Shown: positions 19,619 through 28,677 of the stretch, in pieces | How positions within the stretch are numbered: position 1 is the stretch's first letter | Layout: each line of letters begins with the position of its first letter | Source of the DNA: Gammaproteobacteria bacterium | Lineage (GTDB): Bacteria; Pseudomonadota; Gammaproteobacteria; Xanthomonadales; SZUA-36 | NCBI GenBank assembly: GCA_030431095.1 | Contig: JAUIJU010000010.1 | Span: forward strand, 26,665 to 90,664 | DNA: 64,000 bases | Direction of reading: 5' to 3' | Made by a program: the position numbers and the translations under genes | Notes under the pieces: model-generated | The model's database searches: none | Told to the model about the DNA's origin: nothing | Seen by the model: only the letters and a program-made list of their open reading frames with translations

Positions 19619-20521
19619 TCAGCCGGCCGATTCATTCTGCGCCAGCAGGCGCAGGTAACCCGCGTGACGCCACGCAAGGATGTCTCCGCGCTCAACGGCG
19701 GCCTTGACTGCACAGCCTGGTTCACTGTCATGCCGACAGTCGTTGAAGCGGCACTGGCCCAGCCAGGGTGAGAATTCGGGGAAACCCGCCGCAATGTCCG
19801 CCGGCGCCAGTTTCCAGAGACCGTATTCCCACACGCCGGGCGAATCGATCAGGTGGCCGCCGTCCGGCAGGTCGTACAGCATCGTGGTCGTGGTGGTGTG
19901 CGTGCCCTTGCCGGTGACCCGCGACAGGGCGCCGGTCTGGATCTCGATATCGGGCACCAGGCGCCGGATCAACGACGATTTGCCGACGCCGGACTGGCCG
20001 ACCAGGATACTGGTGCGGTCGGCGACCAGCGGGGCGAGTTCGTCGACACCGGGCGGACCCTTGCAGGAAGTGCGTGCGACGGCGTAGCCCAGTTCCCGAT
20101 AGCGCTCGATGCGGCCCAGCGGGCCGGCGCCCGGTGCGCGCTCGTCGATCGGCAGTTCGGCCTTGTTCAGGACGACAACCGGGTTCACCTCAAGACTGTG
20201 CACCGCCACCAGGTAGCGGTCGAGCAGGTCGCGCGAGGGCGGGGGTGCGGGCGCGACCACCACCACCACCCGATCGAGATTGGCCGCAACGACCTGCGGG
20301 CGGCCGCGCTGGTCGGCGCGCATGAACCGGTTGCGGCGTGGCAGAATTTCCTCCACCACCCAGGCGCCATCGTCAGCGGGCGCGATGCGCACCTGGTCGC
20401 CACAGCAGGGGCGACCCACGCGGCGACGAAACAGGCAGGGCACGGGGTCCGATCCGGCAATGCGAACCACCCCGTGACCGCCATAGGCAACCAGCACCTG
20501 AGCCCAGGGTCGATCGTTCAT
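19619..20521 (-). CDS. rsgA: Ribosome small-subunit GTPase RsgA
   Basis: A circularly permuted GTPase that helps mature the 30S subunit. Three hundred residues contain an OB-fold, the permuted motifs VVLNKAEL (G4), [10 protein letters not shown] (G1) and [10 protein letters not shown] (G3), and a C-terminal zinc knuckle [16 protein letters not shown]. It is divergent from orn, an arrangement widespread in gammaproteobacteria. E. coli RsgA is longer at the N-terminus; this one starts at [10 protein letters not shown]. Confidence 0.95.
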   Translation of the reverse strand: MNDRPWAQVLVAYGGHGVVRIAGSDPVPCLFRRRVGRPCCGDQVRIAPADDGAWVVEEILPRRNRFMRADQRGRPQVVAANLDRVVVVVAPAPPPSRDLLDRYLVAVHSLEVNPVVVLNKAELPIDERAPGAGPLGRIERYRELGYAVARTSCKGPPGVDELAPLVADRTSILVGQSGVGKSSLIRRLVPDIEIQTGALSRVTGKGTHTTTTTMLYDLPDGGHLIDSPGVWEYGLWKLAPADIAAGFPEFSPWLGQCRFNDCRHDSEPGCAVKAAVERGDILAWRHAGYLRLLAQNESAG

Positions 20522-20667
20522 GGCCGGTCCGAAACCCCGATATGCTCAGCGGCGGGTGTCGTCATGAGCGTCATTATGGCCGCTCGCGCCGCGGCGCACA
20601 GGGTTGGCAGGCTGGCCACTGCGCGGCGACGCTGGTTATCATCCCGGGTTCACCGAAGGGGCAAGAC

Positions 20668-21219
20668 ATGGACAAGGAAAACAACCTGGTCTGGATCGAC
20701 CTGGAAATGAGTGGCCTGGACACGGACCGCGACACGATCCTGGAACTGGCGTTGATCGTCACCGATTCGGAACTGAACGAGCTGGCCGAGGGCCCGGTCG
20801 TCGCGATACGCCAGCCGCTGGCGGTGCTCGAAAGCATGGACGACTGGAACACGCGGCACCACAGCGCCTCGGGACTGTGGGGCCGGGTGCTGGCCAGCGA
20901 GATGGACATGGCCGCCGCCGAGTCTGCCGCGCTGGCGTTTCTCGGCGAGTGGTCCGCGCCCGGTGCGTCACCGATGTGCGGCAACAGCATCTGCCAGGAC
21001 CGGCGCTTTTTGTACCGTTGCATGCCAGACCTGGAGCAGTGGTTTCATTACCGCAACCTGGACGTTTCCACGCTCAAGGAACTGGCCCGGCGCTGGGCGC
21101 CGGAGGTGGCGGACGCCATGGTGAAGGAGAACCGGCACGAAGCGCTCGCCGACATCCGCGAGTCGGTGGCTGAATTGCGCCACTACCGCGCGTTCATGGG
21201 CGCGCTGGGCGGCGCGTGA
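20668..21219 (+). CDS. orn: Oligoribonuclease
   Basis: A 183-residue 3'-5' exoribonuclease that degrades di- and short oligoribonucleotides, including pGpG. DEDDh residues are visible: DLEMSGL near residue 11-14, [20 protein letters not shown] near 110 and the C-terminal [10 protein letters not shown]. The ATG at 20668 with GAAGGGGCAAGAC upstream gives the standard [13 protein letters not shown] start. Divergent from rsgA and convergent with ppsA. Confidence 0.97.
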   Translation: MDKENNLVWIDLEMSGLDTDRDTILELALIVTDSELNELAEGPVVAIRQPLAVLESMDDWNTRHHSASGLWGRVLASEMDMAAAESAALAFLGEWSAPGASPMCGNSICQDRRFLYRCMPDLEQWFHYRNLDVSTLKELARRWAPEVADAMVKENRHEALADIRESVAELRHYRAFMGALGGA

Positions 21220-21239
21220 GCCCTGTGGGCGGCAAGCGC

Positions 21240-23609
21240 TCAGTGTTCGGTCTTGCCGGCCAGGCGAACCCAGGTTTCGACCACGGAGTCAGGGTTCAGC
21301 GAGAGACTTTCGATTCCGTGCTCCATCAGCCACTCGGCCAGGTCGACGTGGTCTGACGGTCCCTGTCCGCAAATGCCCACGTATTTGCCCTGCTCACGAC
21401 AGGCGGTGATGGCCATGGCCAGCAGTTTCTTGACCGCCGGGTCGCGCTCGTCGAACAGGTCGGCGATTTCGGCCGAATCGCGATCCAGGCCGAGGGTCAG
21501 CTGGGTCAGGTCGTTGGAGCCGATGGAAAAGCCGTCGAAATGTTCCAGGAATTCCTCGGCGAGCAGGGCATTGGAAGGCAGTTCGCACATCATCATGATC
21601 TGCAGGCCGTTCTCGCCGCGGCGCAGGCCGAATTCGGCCAGTATCCCGATCACCTCGCGCGCTTCGTCCACCGTGCGCACGAAGGGCACCATGGCCTGCA
21701 CGTTGTCCAGACCCATGGTCTCGCGCACCTTGCGCATGGCGCGGCACTCGAGCTCGAAGCAGTCCCGGAACCCTTCGGCCACGTAGCGCGAGGCGCCGCG
21801 GAAGCCCAGCATGGGATTCTCCTCGTGCGGCTCGTAGCGTGCGCCACCGATCAGATTGGCGTATTCGTTCGACTTGAAGTCCGACAGGCGCACGATGACG
21901 GGCTTGGGGTGAAAGGCCGCGGCGATGGTGGAAATGCCTTCGGCCAGGCGGTCGACGTAATACTGTACCGGGTCATCATGGCCTGCCATTCGTGCGTCGA
22001 TCTGATCGCGCAAGTCACTGTCCAGCGTGGCGTATTCCAGCAGCGCCTTGGGGTGAATGCCGATCATGCGGTTGATGATGAACTCCAGCCGCGCCAGGCC
22101 CACGCCATGATTGGGAATCATGCTGAAATCGAAGGCCCGGTCCGGGTTGGCGACGTTCATCATGACCTTCAGCGGGGCCTCGGGCAGGGCGGCGAGGTCG
22201 TCCTGCTTGACCGCGAACTCCAGCGCGCCCGCATACACGTAGCCCGTGTCGCCCTCGGCGCAGCTGACGGTGACAGCGGCGCCGGACGGGACCGCCGTGG
22301 TGGCGTCTCGGCAGCCGACAACGGCCGGGATGCCCAGCTCGCGGGCGATGATCGCGGCATGACAGGTGCGGCCTCCACGGTTGGTGACGATGGCGGCGGC
22401 GCGCTTCATGACCGGCTCCCAGTCGGGGTCGGTCATGTCGGTGACCAGCACGTCGCCCTGTTGCACGGAATGCATGTCCGCCGGACCCTGCACCACGCGC
22501 GCCTGTCCGCTGCCGATTTTATGGCCGATGCTGCGGCCCTCGCACAGCAGATCGCCGGACGACAGCAGCTGGTAGCGCTCCAGGGTATGCCCATGGCTCG
22601 ACTGGCTGCGAACGGTTTCCGGTCGCGCCTGGACGATATACAGGCGCCCCGTTTCGCCATCCTTGGCCCATTCGATGTCCATGGGACGCCCGTAGTGGTT
22701 CTCGATGACCAACGCGTGGTGGGCGAGGGCCTGGACCTCGTTGTCGTCGATGCTGAAACACTGTTGGCGCTCGGGCGCCACGTCCCGGGTCTGCACGCCG
22801 GTACCGGCCTCGTCGAACACCATCTCGATGGCCTTGCTGCCAAGGTTGCGACGCAGGATGGCATCGTGGCCCTGTTTCAGGCCGGTCTTGAACACGTAAA
22901 ACTCGTCGGGATTGACCGCCCCCTGGACCACGGTTTCGCCCAGGCCCCAGGCGCTGGTAATGAATACCGCGTCTCGGAAGCCGGATTCGGTGTCCAGGGT
23001 AAACATCACGCCGCTGGAAGCCAGGTCTGAGCGAACCATCAGCTGAACGCCGGCCGACAGGTACACGTCGGCGTGTTCGAAGCCCTGGTGCACCCGGTAG
23101 GCGATGGCGCGGTCATTGTAGAGCGAGGCGAACACCTCGTGGATTTTTGCCAGCACGTCCGGCAGGCCGCAGACATTGAGAAAGGTCTCCTGCTGGCCGG
23201 CGAAAGACGCGTCCGGCAGGTCCTCGGCCGTGGCCGAGGAGCGCACCGCCACGGCCGGTTCCTTGCCTGAGCGCTCGACCAGTAGTTGCCAGGCGTCTTC
23301 GATCGCCGACTGCAGCGCGGCGGGGAAGGGGGTCTCCATGATCCAGCCGCGCACTTTCTGGCCGGTGGCGATCAGCGCCTGGGTGTCATCGACATCGAGT
23401 TCGTCGAGCGCCAGGTCGATGCGTTGCTTGAGGCCGGATCCCTCGAGGTACTCGCGAAAGGCATCTGCCGTGGTCGCGAATCCGCCGGGCACATCCACCC
23501 CCAGTTCCGACAGTTCGCTGATCATTTCACCCAGAGAGGCGTTTTTACCGCCCACCTGGCCCAGGTCTTTCATGCCGAGCTCATCCAGCCAGGCGATGTA
23601 CTGTGCCAC
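21240..23609 (-). CDS. ppsA: Phosphoenolpyruvate synthase
   Basis: Makes phosphoenolpyruvate from pyruvate and ATP for gluconeogenesis. The 789 residues match E. coli PpsA. An N-terminal ATP-grasp domain ([31 protein letters not shown]) is followed by the phosphohistidine domain ([22 protein letters not shown], His near 417) and a PEP-binding barrel ([56 protein letters not shown]). It is divergent from its regulator ppsR, the usual arrangement, so activity is likely controlled by reversible threonine phosphorylation. Confidence 0.97.
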   Translation of the reverse strand: MAQYIAWLDELGMKDLGQVGGKNASLGEMISELSELGVDVPGGFATTADAFREYLEGSGLKQRIDLALDELDVDDTQALIATGQKVRGWIMETPFPAALQSAIEDAWQLLVERSGKEPAVAVRSSATAEDLPDASFAGQQETFLNVCGLPDVLAKIHEVFASLYNDRAIAYRVHQGFEHADVYLSAGVQLMVRSDLASSGVMFTLDTESGFRDAVFITSAWGLGETVVQGAVNPDEFYVFKTGLKQGHDAILRRNLGSKAIEMVFDEAGTGVQTRDVAPERQQCFSIDDNEVQALAHHALVIENHYGRPMDIEWAKDGETGRLYIVQARPETVRSQSSHGHTLERYQLLSSGDLLCEGRSIGHKIGSGQARVVQGPADMHSVQQGDVLVTDMTDPDWEPVMKRAAAIVTNRGGRTCHAAIIARELGIPAVVGCRDATTAVPSGAAVTVSCAEGDTGYVYAGALEFAVKQDDLAALPEAPLKVMMNVANPDRAFDFSMIPNHGVGLARLEFIINRMIGIHPKALLEYATLDSDLRDQIDARMAGHDDPVQYYVDRLAEGISTIAAAFHPKPVIVRLSDFKSNEYANLIGGARYEPHEENPMLGFRGASRYVAEGFRDCFELECRAMRKVRETMGLDNVQAMVPFVRTVDEAREVIGILAEFGLRRGENGLQIMMMCELPSNALLAEEFLEHFDGFSIGSNDLTQLTLGLDRDSAEIADLFDERDPAVKKLLAMAITACREQGKYVGICGQGPSDHVDLAEWLMEHGIESLSLNPDSVVETWVRLAGKTEH

Positions 23610-23689
23610 CGGTCGTTCCCCTGTGTGCGCGTTGAAAACGGGTTAGTTTAGCGCCCCCCGGGGGATGTGGCCACGGCACTGCGGCGGAT

Positions 23690-23698
23690 TGCTATAGT
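23690..23698 (+). promoter_or_regulatory. Extended -10 element before ppsR
   Basis: TG-C-TATAGT is a good extended -10 element, giving a start near 23705 and a leader of about 26 bases. No clear -35 hexamer is present, which is common for extended -10 promoters. Confidence 0.45.
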
Positions 23699-23730
23699 GG
23701 CTGCTGGCAGGTGGTGATCCGGGCAGCAAA

Positions 23731-24552
23731 ATGGGCGCAAAACGCACGGTGTTTTTCATTTCTGACGGCACGGCGATCACCGCCGAAGCGCTGGGTCACA
23801 GCCTGATTGCGCAGTTCCCCTCCGTCAGCTTCCGCCAGGTGCGCCTGCCGTTCGTGGACAACGAGAGCGCCTGCCACGAAGCCGTGGTGTCCATCAACGA
23901 GGCCTCCGACAGGGACGGCGCCGCGGCCATCGTGATCAACACCATCGTCGATCGCGAGTTGGGACAGATCATCGCCTCGGGCAAGGGTGAGGTGCTGGAC
24001 CTGTTCGGCACGTTCCTGGCGCCGCTGGAAGAGACCCTCGGCATGCGCCATGAGCCTTCTGTCGGACAGGCGCATGGTCTGACCAACTTCGACAAGTACG
24101 AGGGACGCATGGACGCGACCAACTACGCCATGACACACGACGACGGCATCAGCGTCGATTTCCGCGAATCGGACCTGATCCTGGTGGGCGTTTCTCGATG
24201 CGGCAAAACGCCGACCTGTCTGTACATGGCGCTGCACTTCGGTGTGAAAGCCGCCAACTACCCACTCACCCCGGAGGACCTGGACGAAATGCGGCTGCCG
24301 CCGTTTTTACGGCGTTACAAGTACAAGCTGGTGGGCCTGGACATCGAGCCGGAACGGCTGAGCCAGATACGCGAGACACGCCGCCCCGGCAGCCGCTACG
24401 CCTCGTTGCGGCAGTGTCGGCAGGAGGTGGAGGCCGCCCAGAGCCTGTTGCGCATGGAAGGGGTGCCCATGTTCAAGACGACGCACGCCTCCATCGAGGA
24501 AATTTCGTCCCGGGTGTTGCTGCAACTCGGGCTGCAACGGGAAATGTTCTGA
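23731..24552 (+). CDS. ppsR: PEP synthase regulatory kinase/pyrophosphorylase
   Basis: A bifunctional 273-residue enzyme that inactivates PEP synthase by ADP-dependent threonine phosphorylation and reactivates it by phosphate-dependent removal (DUF299 family). The N-terminal FFISDGTAITAEALGHSL and the P-loop-like GVSRCGKTPTCLYMA (near 153-167) are family marks, as is the C-terminal STHASIEEIS-like sequence (TTHASIEEISSRVLLQLG). Divergently transcribed from ppsA, its target. Confidence 0.95.
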   Translation: MGAKRTVFFISDGTAITAEALGHSLIAQFPSVSFRQVRLPFVDNESACHEAVVSINEASDRDGAAAIVINTIVDRELGQIIASGKGEVLDLFGTFLAPLEETLGMRHEPSVGQAHGLTNFDKYEGRMDATNYAMTHDDGISVDFRESDLILVGVSRCGKTPTCLYMALHFGVKAANYPLTPEDLDEMRLPPFLRRYKYKLVGLDIEPERLSQIRETRRPGSRYASLRQCRQEVEAAQSLLRMEGVPMFKTTHASIEEISSRVLLQLGLQREMF

Positions 24553-24666
24553 TGGCGATGGTGGCCGTGCGGGAATCCGACTGACAGAAAATGCCATCCG
24601 GGTCTGACATTCTGCCACGACTGACCGTCCTACCGTCAAGATTTCGCCGCATGATACGCTTTGACC

Positions 24667-25176
24667 ATGGTTTCATTCCGCGAACAATCCGGGGAATCCG
24701 CCCGCCCCAGGCTGGGGTCGCTGCAGGAGGCGCAGGCGGAAATCTTCCGTCAGCTGCAACTGCTGATCCCGGACGCCGCGGCGCGTGACGACCGGTTTCG
24801 TTCTCAGGTGGAGGGTTCCCCGGTATTGCGGCTGGAGATTCTCGAGCGGCACCCCTACACCCACTTCATCCGCCTGACGTACGATTTCGAGAACCGCGAG
24901 CGTGAACGCCTGGCGCCCGATGCGCACATTCGGATGTACCAGGACGCGCGCCTGGCTGAAGTCACGGCGTTTAACGCCGAACAGGCCTTCAAGCGGACCG
25001 CGCATCCCTGGTATCCTGCGCGGCCGCTGCTGCAGCGTCACTGGCGTGAAAACCTGGCCCTGGACAAGTGGCTGGGTTACCTGATCGGCCAGGGGCACAG
25101 CTTCGAAACCATGCGCCCGGCGCGCCGTGGAATTCCGGCGGAAACCCGCGTCGACGCACCCGCCGAGGTGGTGTGA
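24667..25176 (+). CDS. DUF1249 family protein
   Basis: A 169-residue cytoplasmic protein of the DUF1249/YqiB family. Family-like stretches are EILERHPYTHFIRLTYDF, VRMYQDARLAEV (as IRMYQDARLAEVT), HP-WYPARPLLQRHWRENLALDKWLGYLIGQGH. Function is unknown. The ATG at 24667 is preferred to a TTG two codons earlier. It ends 61 bases before the tRNA operon and is not coupled to it, since the tRNAs have their own promoter. Confidence 0.85.
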   Translation: MVSFREQSGESARPRLGSLQEAQAEIFRQLQLLIPDAAARDDRFRSQVEGSPVLRLEILERHPYTHFIRLTYDFENRERERLAPDAHIRMYQDARLAEVTAFNAEQAFKRTAHPWYPARPLLQRHWRENLALDKWLGYLIGQGHSFETMRPARRGIPAETRVDAPAEVV

Positions 25177-25196
25177 GGGCCGCGGAAAAAAGAGGT

Positions 25197-25225
25197 TTGA
25201 CACACCCCGGCATTGCCAGTATGAT
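25197..25225 (+). promoter_or_regulatory. Near-consensus sigma-70 promoter of the tRNA operon
   Basis: TTGACA (25197-25202), a 17-base spacer and TATGAT (25220-25225). The tRNA-Ala 5' end is 13 bases downstream of the -10, so the primary transcript needs only slight 5' processing. Confidence 0.92.
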
Positions 25226-25237
25226 TGCGCGCCTTTC

Positions 25238-25313
<76 letters not shown>

Positions 25314-25315
25314 AT

Positions 25316-25391
25316 GTCCCCATCGTCTAGAGGCCCAGGACCCTAGCCTTTCACGCTAGTAACGGGGGTTCGAATCCCCCTGGGGACGCCA
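25316..25391 (+). tRNA. tRNA-Glu (anticodon TTC)
   Basis: A 76-base cloverleaf with encoded CCA. Acceptor GTCCCCA pairs with TGGGGAC, the anticodon stem CTAGC/GCTAG holds loop CTTTCAC (anticodon TTC), and the T arm is GGGGG-TTCGAAT-CCCCC. It is the second gene of the operon and is followed by a strong terminator. Confidence 0.97.
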
Positions 25392-25400
25392 TACGAACGA

Positions 25401-25431
25401 AAAAGGCCCGCTCATCGAGCGGGCCTTTTTT
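25401..25431 (+). terminator. Intrinsic terminator of the tRNA operon
   Basis: A nine-base-pair GC stem GGCCCGCTC / GAGCGGGCC with a three-base loop, preceded by an A run and followed by six T residues. Confidence 0.92.
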
Positions 25432-25603
25432 GTTGGTGGCGGCACCCTCACGGGAATCGGTCACGGCGATGTGCGACGCCGCCTTCACCAGGGGGCGATA
25501 CCCCATCGATTACGCGGCGAAGCACCCACCCCGTGCCCCAAAATTGCTAAACTCTCTCCAAGGGGATCCACCACCGGCTTGTGGTGAACAAGAAGGCGAC
25601 GCG

Positions 25604-25981
25604 ATGAAATACCCCATCACGCTGAGCGACAGCACGCCGTATTACGAGAAGCATTTCATGCTGATCGACGAAACCCCCCATGCTTATGTCAGCGCATTTC
25701 GCGAGGCCCAGTTCGAAGCCCAGCGCAAACGTCGCCAGGGCTCGCTGGTGTTCTGGGCGATTGTGCTCATGACCACCATCGCCTGGCTGCTGGGACATGT
25801 TTCGCTGTTCGTGGTTCTGCTGGCCGTGGTGTTCACCTGGGCCCTGGTGAGTTGGCGAAACCGGCACGAGGCGCGTTTGCTGGCCCGTACCTTCGAACTG
25901 GCCCTGAAGGGCAAGGAACGCGAGTTTCACGAGTACATGTGGCGCCACCTCGACCGGAGCATGCTGCGTCGTAACCTCTGA
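25604..25981 (+). CDS. Small membrane protein of unknown function
   Basis: A 125-residue protein I do not recognise. Residues 1-45 are polar (MKYPITLSDSTPYYEKHFML), then two close transmembrane helices (VFWAIVLMTTIAWLLG and LFVVLLAVVFTWALVSW, about 49-85), then a basic, amphipathic C-terminal tail (NRHEARLLARTFELALKGK). The ATG at 25604 follows AGAAGG; the frame is open 58 codons upstream but without family-like content. A CACCAC-CGGCTT-GTGGTG hairpin (25569-25586) sits just before the ribosome binding site, and TG-C-TAAACT (25545-25553) could be an extended -10. Confidence 0.7.
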   Translation: MKYPITLSDSTPYYEKHFMLIDETPHAYVSAFREAQFEAQRKRRQGSLVFWAIVLMTTIAWLLGHVSLFVVLLAVVFTWALVSWRNRHEARLLARTFELALKGKEREFHEYMWRHLDRSMLRRNL

Positions 25982-26003
25982 CGCCCGGGGGCTGAATGGC
26001 ATG

Positions 26004-26024
26004 GGGCGCTGCGCGCCGTTTTTA
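26004..26024 (+). terminator. Probable intrinsic terminator before moaA
   Basis: GGCGC-TGC-GCGCC stem-loop followed by GTTTTTA, 23 bases after the stop of the small membrane protein gene. The short stem makes it moderate. Confidence 0.5.
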
Positions 26025-26059
26025 CACATCCGGCGGATTCAGGCCTTACACTGGGGCGA

Positions 26060-27133
26060 ATGAACAAAACTGCCGTCAAACGTATCGTTCCCCTGCGCAC
26101 GATTTCGTCCGATTCCGCCACCGACCGCGGTCCCCGGGACCGTTTCGCAAGGCCCTTGCGCGACCTGCGCCTGTCCGTCCTGGACCGCTGCAACCTGCGC
26201 TGCACCTACTGCATGCCGGAAGATTCGCTTGAGGGGCGCGGCGTATTCCTCCCGCGCGAGGAATTACTCACGGACGACGAGGTGGTGCGCCTGGTCGGGA
26301 TATTCCGGGACCTGGGCGTCCACAAGGTTCGCCTGACGGGAGGCGAGCCTCTGTTGCGGCCGGGACTGGCCGACCTGGTGGCGCGCATCGCCGAACTGCA
26401 CGGCGTGGACGACCTGGCGCTGACCACCAACGCCATCCTGCTTCCCCGCCAGGCTGCTGACCTGCGCCGTGCCGGCCTGGGCCGCATCACGGTGAGCCTG
26501 GACAGCCTGGACCCGGAGGTGTTTCGCCAGATGTCCGGTGGGCGCGGCAGCGTCGACGAGGTGTTGTCCGGCATCGAGGCGGCGGGCCAGGCCGGATACG
26601 AACGACTGAAGATCAACACCGTGGTTCAGCGCGGCGTCAACGATGCGGGCGTGGAGAATCTGCTCGCGCATTTTCGAGGCAGCGGGCACGTGGTGCGCCT
26701 GATCGAGTTCATGGACGTCGGCAACCTCAATCACTGGCGACGGGAACAGGTGGTGCCCAGCGCCGAATTGCTGCGCCGTATCCACGCGCGATGGCCGCTG
26801 CGCCCGCTGTCACCGTCCGCACCGGGTGAGACCGCACGGCGGTTCGCTTACGAAGATGGCGCCGGCGAGATTGGCTTCATTTCGTCCATCACCCAACCAT
26901 TCTGCGGCGATTGCACGCGGGCGCGCGTCACGGCGGACGGCACCTTCTACACCTGCCTGTTCGCGGGGCAGGGCGCCGCGCTGCGCCCCCTGTTGCGCCA
27001 GTACGCGGACGATGAGCCCCTGTTTGCGTTCCTGGGCCGGCGTTGGTCTGATCGGGAAGACCGTTACAGCGAGTTGCGGCGGCGCCGCGCCGCCCCTGAC
27101 CATCGGGTTGAAATGTTTCGCATGGGGGGGTGA
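26060..27133 (+). CDS. moaA: GTP 3',8-cyclase (molybdenum cofactor synthesis, MoaA)
   Basis: A radical-SAM enzyme that starts molybdopterin synthesis by rearranging GTP. The 357 residues carry the N-terminal cluster motif CNLRCTYC (Cys44, 48, 51), the glycine-rich LTGGEPLLRPGL, and the second-cluster cysteines Cys282, Cys285 and Cys299 (CGDCTRARVTADGTFYTC). The C-terminus ends MFRMGG, the double-glycine tail needed for activity. A -10-like TACACT (26047-26052) would start transcription almost at the ATG, so the mRNA may be nearly leaderless. Its stop overlaps moaD by one base. Confidence 0.97.
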   Translation: MNKTAVKRIVPLRTISSDSATDRGPRDRFARPLRDLRLSVLDRCNLRCTYCMPEDSLEGRGVFLPREELLTDDEVVRLVGIFRDLGVHKVRLTGGEPLLRPGLADLVARIAELHGVDDLALTTNAILLPRQAADLRRAGLGRITVSLDSLDPEVFRQMSGGRGSVDEVLSGIEAAGQAGYERLKINTVVQRGVNDAGVENLLAHFRGSGHVVRLIEFMDVGNLNHWRREQVVPSAELLRRIHARWPLRPLSPSAPGETARRFAYEDGAGEIGFISSITQPFCGDCTRARVTADGTFYTCLFAGQGAALRPLLRQYADDEPLFAFLGRRWSDREDRYSELRRRRAAPDHRVEMFRMGG

Positions 27134-27375
27134 TGAAGACGGTTTGCATACGCTATTTCGCGGCCTTTCGCGATGCCGCCGGGGTTTCCGAGGAAACGGT
27201 CAATTCAAACGCGACGACGCTTTCGGCATTGTTTCGCGAGCGCGCCGGGGCACACACCGCGTTGCACGAAGAAACCGCCGCCAAGGTGGCGCTGAATGAT
27301 GTCCTGGCGGACTGGAGCGATACCTTCGAGAACGGCGACGAAGTCCTGTTCTTTCCACCGGTGGCCGGCGGATGA
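27133..27375 (+). CDS. moaD: Molybdopterin synthase sulfur carrier subunit (MoaD)
   Basis: An 80-residue ubiquitin-like protein that donates sulfur as a C-terminal thiocarboxylate in molybdopterin synthase. The required GG end is present (FFPPVAGG). The ATG at 27133 overlaps the moaA stop (TGATG); a GTG one codon earlier is less likely. It overlaps moaE by four bases (ATGA), giving coupled translation. Confidence 0.93.
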   Translation: MKTVCIRYFAAFRDAAGVSEETVNSNATTLSALFRERAGAHTALHEETAAKVALNDVLADWSDTFENGDEVLFFPPVAGG

Positions 27376-27809
27376 GCTTCTCCATCGCCGCGGAACCGAT
27401 CGACCTTTCCTCACTAAGCATGGCCATGGAGGACCCGGCCTGCGGCGCCGCGGTGTGGTTCGAGGGGCGCGTGCGCAATCACAACGAAGGACGTGCGGTG
27501 CTGCGACTCGAGTACGAGGTCTACACGCCGATCGCCATCAGCGAAGGCCTGCGCATCATCGAGGAGGCGCGGCAGCGCTGGGCCGTGCGCCGGGCCGTCG
27601 CGGTGCATCGCGAAGGCCTGCTGGCGCTGGGCGAGGTGGCGGTGGTTGTTGGCGTGGCCTCGGCGCATCGCGACGAAGCCTTCCAGGCGGCGCGATACCT
27701 GATTGACGAGGCCAAGGCCCGCTTGCCGATCTGGAAACGCGAGCACTACGTCGACGGCGAGGCCACCTGGGTCAACTGCCAGCGATGTGGGCACGCCCGC
27801 GGCGGGTAA
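27372..27809 (+). CDS. moaE: Molybdopterin synthase catalytic subunit (MoaE)
   Basis: A 145-residue catalytic subunit that converts cPMP to molybdopterin with MoaD. GAAVWFEGRVRNHNEGRAV, LEYEVYTPIA, VHREGLLALGEVAVVVGVASAHRDEAF and the C-terminal KEREHW-like WKREHYVDGEATWV are all present, including the active-site lysines of the K-A-R-L-P-I-W-K region. It ends five bases from the convergent moaC. Confidence 0.95.
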   Translation: MSFSIAAEPIDLSSLSMAMEDPACGAAVWFEGRVRNHNEGRAVLRLEYEVYTPIAISEGLRIIEEARQRWAVRRAVAVHREGLLALGEVAVVVGVASAHRDEAFQAARYLIDEAKARLPIWKREHYVDGEATWVNCQRCGHARGG

Positions 27810-27814
27810 GCCGC

Positions 27815-28321
27815 CTACGCCAGGCCCAGTATTTCCCGGGCCGCATCGTCCAGGCCCGTGGGATGCACCCACTCGCCCTGCTTTCCGCCACTCTTGTAGA
27901 GCAAACGGATGCTGTCCATTTCCAGCGCCGCGTTGAGGGGCTTGCACAGGTCCCAGAGCGTGAGCAGGGCCACGTTGAGGCCGGTGAGCGCCTCCATCTC
28001 CACGCCCGTGCGCTCGGTGATTTCGGCCAGGGCGTAAACCACGGCGGCGTGCTGACCGTGGTCGAGCCGCGTGTGGATCGCGATGCGGCTCAGGGCGATG
28101 GGATGGCACAGGGGCAACAACTGCGGTGTCAGCTTGGCGCCCTGTATGCCGGCAATCTCCGCCATGGCCAGCGGGTCACCCTTGGGGACTTCACCGCGGG
28201 CGACCGCATCGAATGCCGTTTCGCCCAGGAGAATGGATCCGCGCGCCAACGCCCGGCGGCGGGTGGCCGGCTTGGCCGACACGTCGGCCATGGCGAATTG
28301 TGGCGCGGGTGTGTCGCTCAT
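27815..28321 (-). CDS. moaC: Cyclic pyranopterin monophosphate synthase (MoaC)
   Basis: Acts with MoaA to make cPMP. The 168 residues contain MADVSAKPATRRRALARGSI, KGDPLAMAEIAGIQGAKLTPQLLPLCHPI and GVEMEALTGLNVALLTLWDLCK, the conserved MoaC body. The ATG at 28321 overlaps the stop of the upstream TusA-like gene (ATGA); longer frames upstream read through that gene and were rejected. It is convergent with moaE rather than in one operon with moaA. Confidence 0.96.
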   Translation of the reverse strand: MSDTPAPQFAMADVSAKPATRRRALARGSILLGETAFDAVARGEVPKGDPLAMAEIAGIQGAKLTPQLLPLCHPIALSRIAIHTRLDHGQHAAVVYALAEITERTGVEMEALTGLNVALLTLWDLCKPLNAALEMDSIRLLYKSGGKQGEWVHPTGLDDAAREILGLA

Positions 28322-28566
28322 GTCCGGGGTGAACCGACGGCGCCCTTGCGGACCCGGATCTCCCATCCCTCGCCCTCGGCTTCGCAGGCCAGGAACGTGT
28401 GGTCGCGGCGCAGGCACCAGGCCTCGAAATCGATGGGTGCGGCGGGATCGGTGGCCAGCACGCGCAGCAGGCCGCCGCCGTCGAGTTCACGGATGGCCAG
28501 CTCGGCCAGCCGAATGGGTTCCGGACACATCAGGCCGCGGGCGTCGATCAGTCGTGCCGTAGTCAT
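28318..28566 (-). CDS. TusA/SirA-like sulfurtransferase
   Basis: An 82-residue sulfur-carrier protein of the TusA family. The active-site CPEP motif is in DARGLMCPEPIRLAELAIREL (Cys near residue 13) and LRVLATDPAAPIDFEAWC continues the family fold. Its overlap with moaC suggests a role in moving sulfur toward molybdopterin or molybdoenzymes, or tRNA thiolation; the context is inference. The ATG at 28566 is chosen over a start six codons earlier because MTTARLIDARG is the family N-terminus. Confidence 0.85.
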   Translation of the reverse strand: MTTARLIDARGLMCPEPIRLAELAIRELDGGGLLRVLATDPAAPIDFEAWCLRRDHTFLACEAEGEGWEIRVRKGAVGSPRT

Positions 28567-28677
28567 GCGGTCATTGTCGCCCATCGCGCGGTGCGAGCAA
28601 AGGCGGGGCAGGGGTCAATTGACCGACGCCGGGCGAGGGCGCTAACCTTTCGCCTCCCCGTTTACCTCCTATGACCG

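Noticed and set aside
21540..23030. A 496-codon open frame on the plus strand inside ppsA
   Set aside because: Shadow of ppsA in a GC-rich genome; no recognisable motif and no ribosome binding site.
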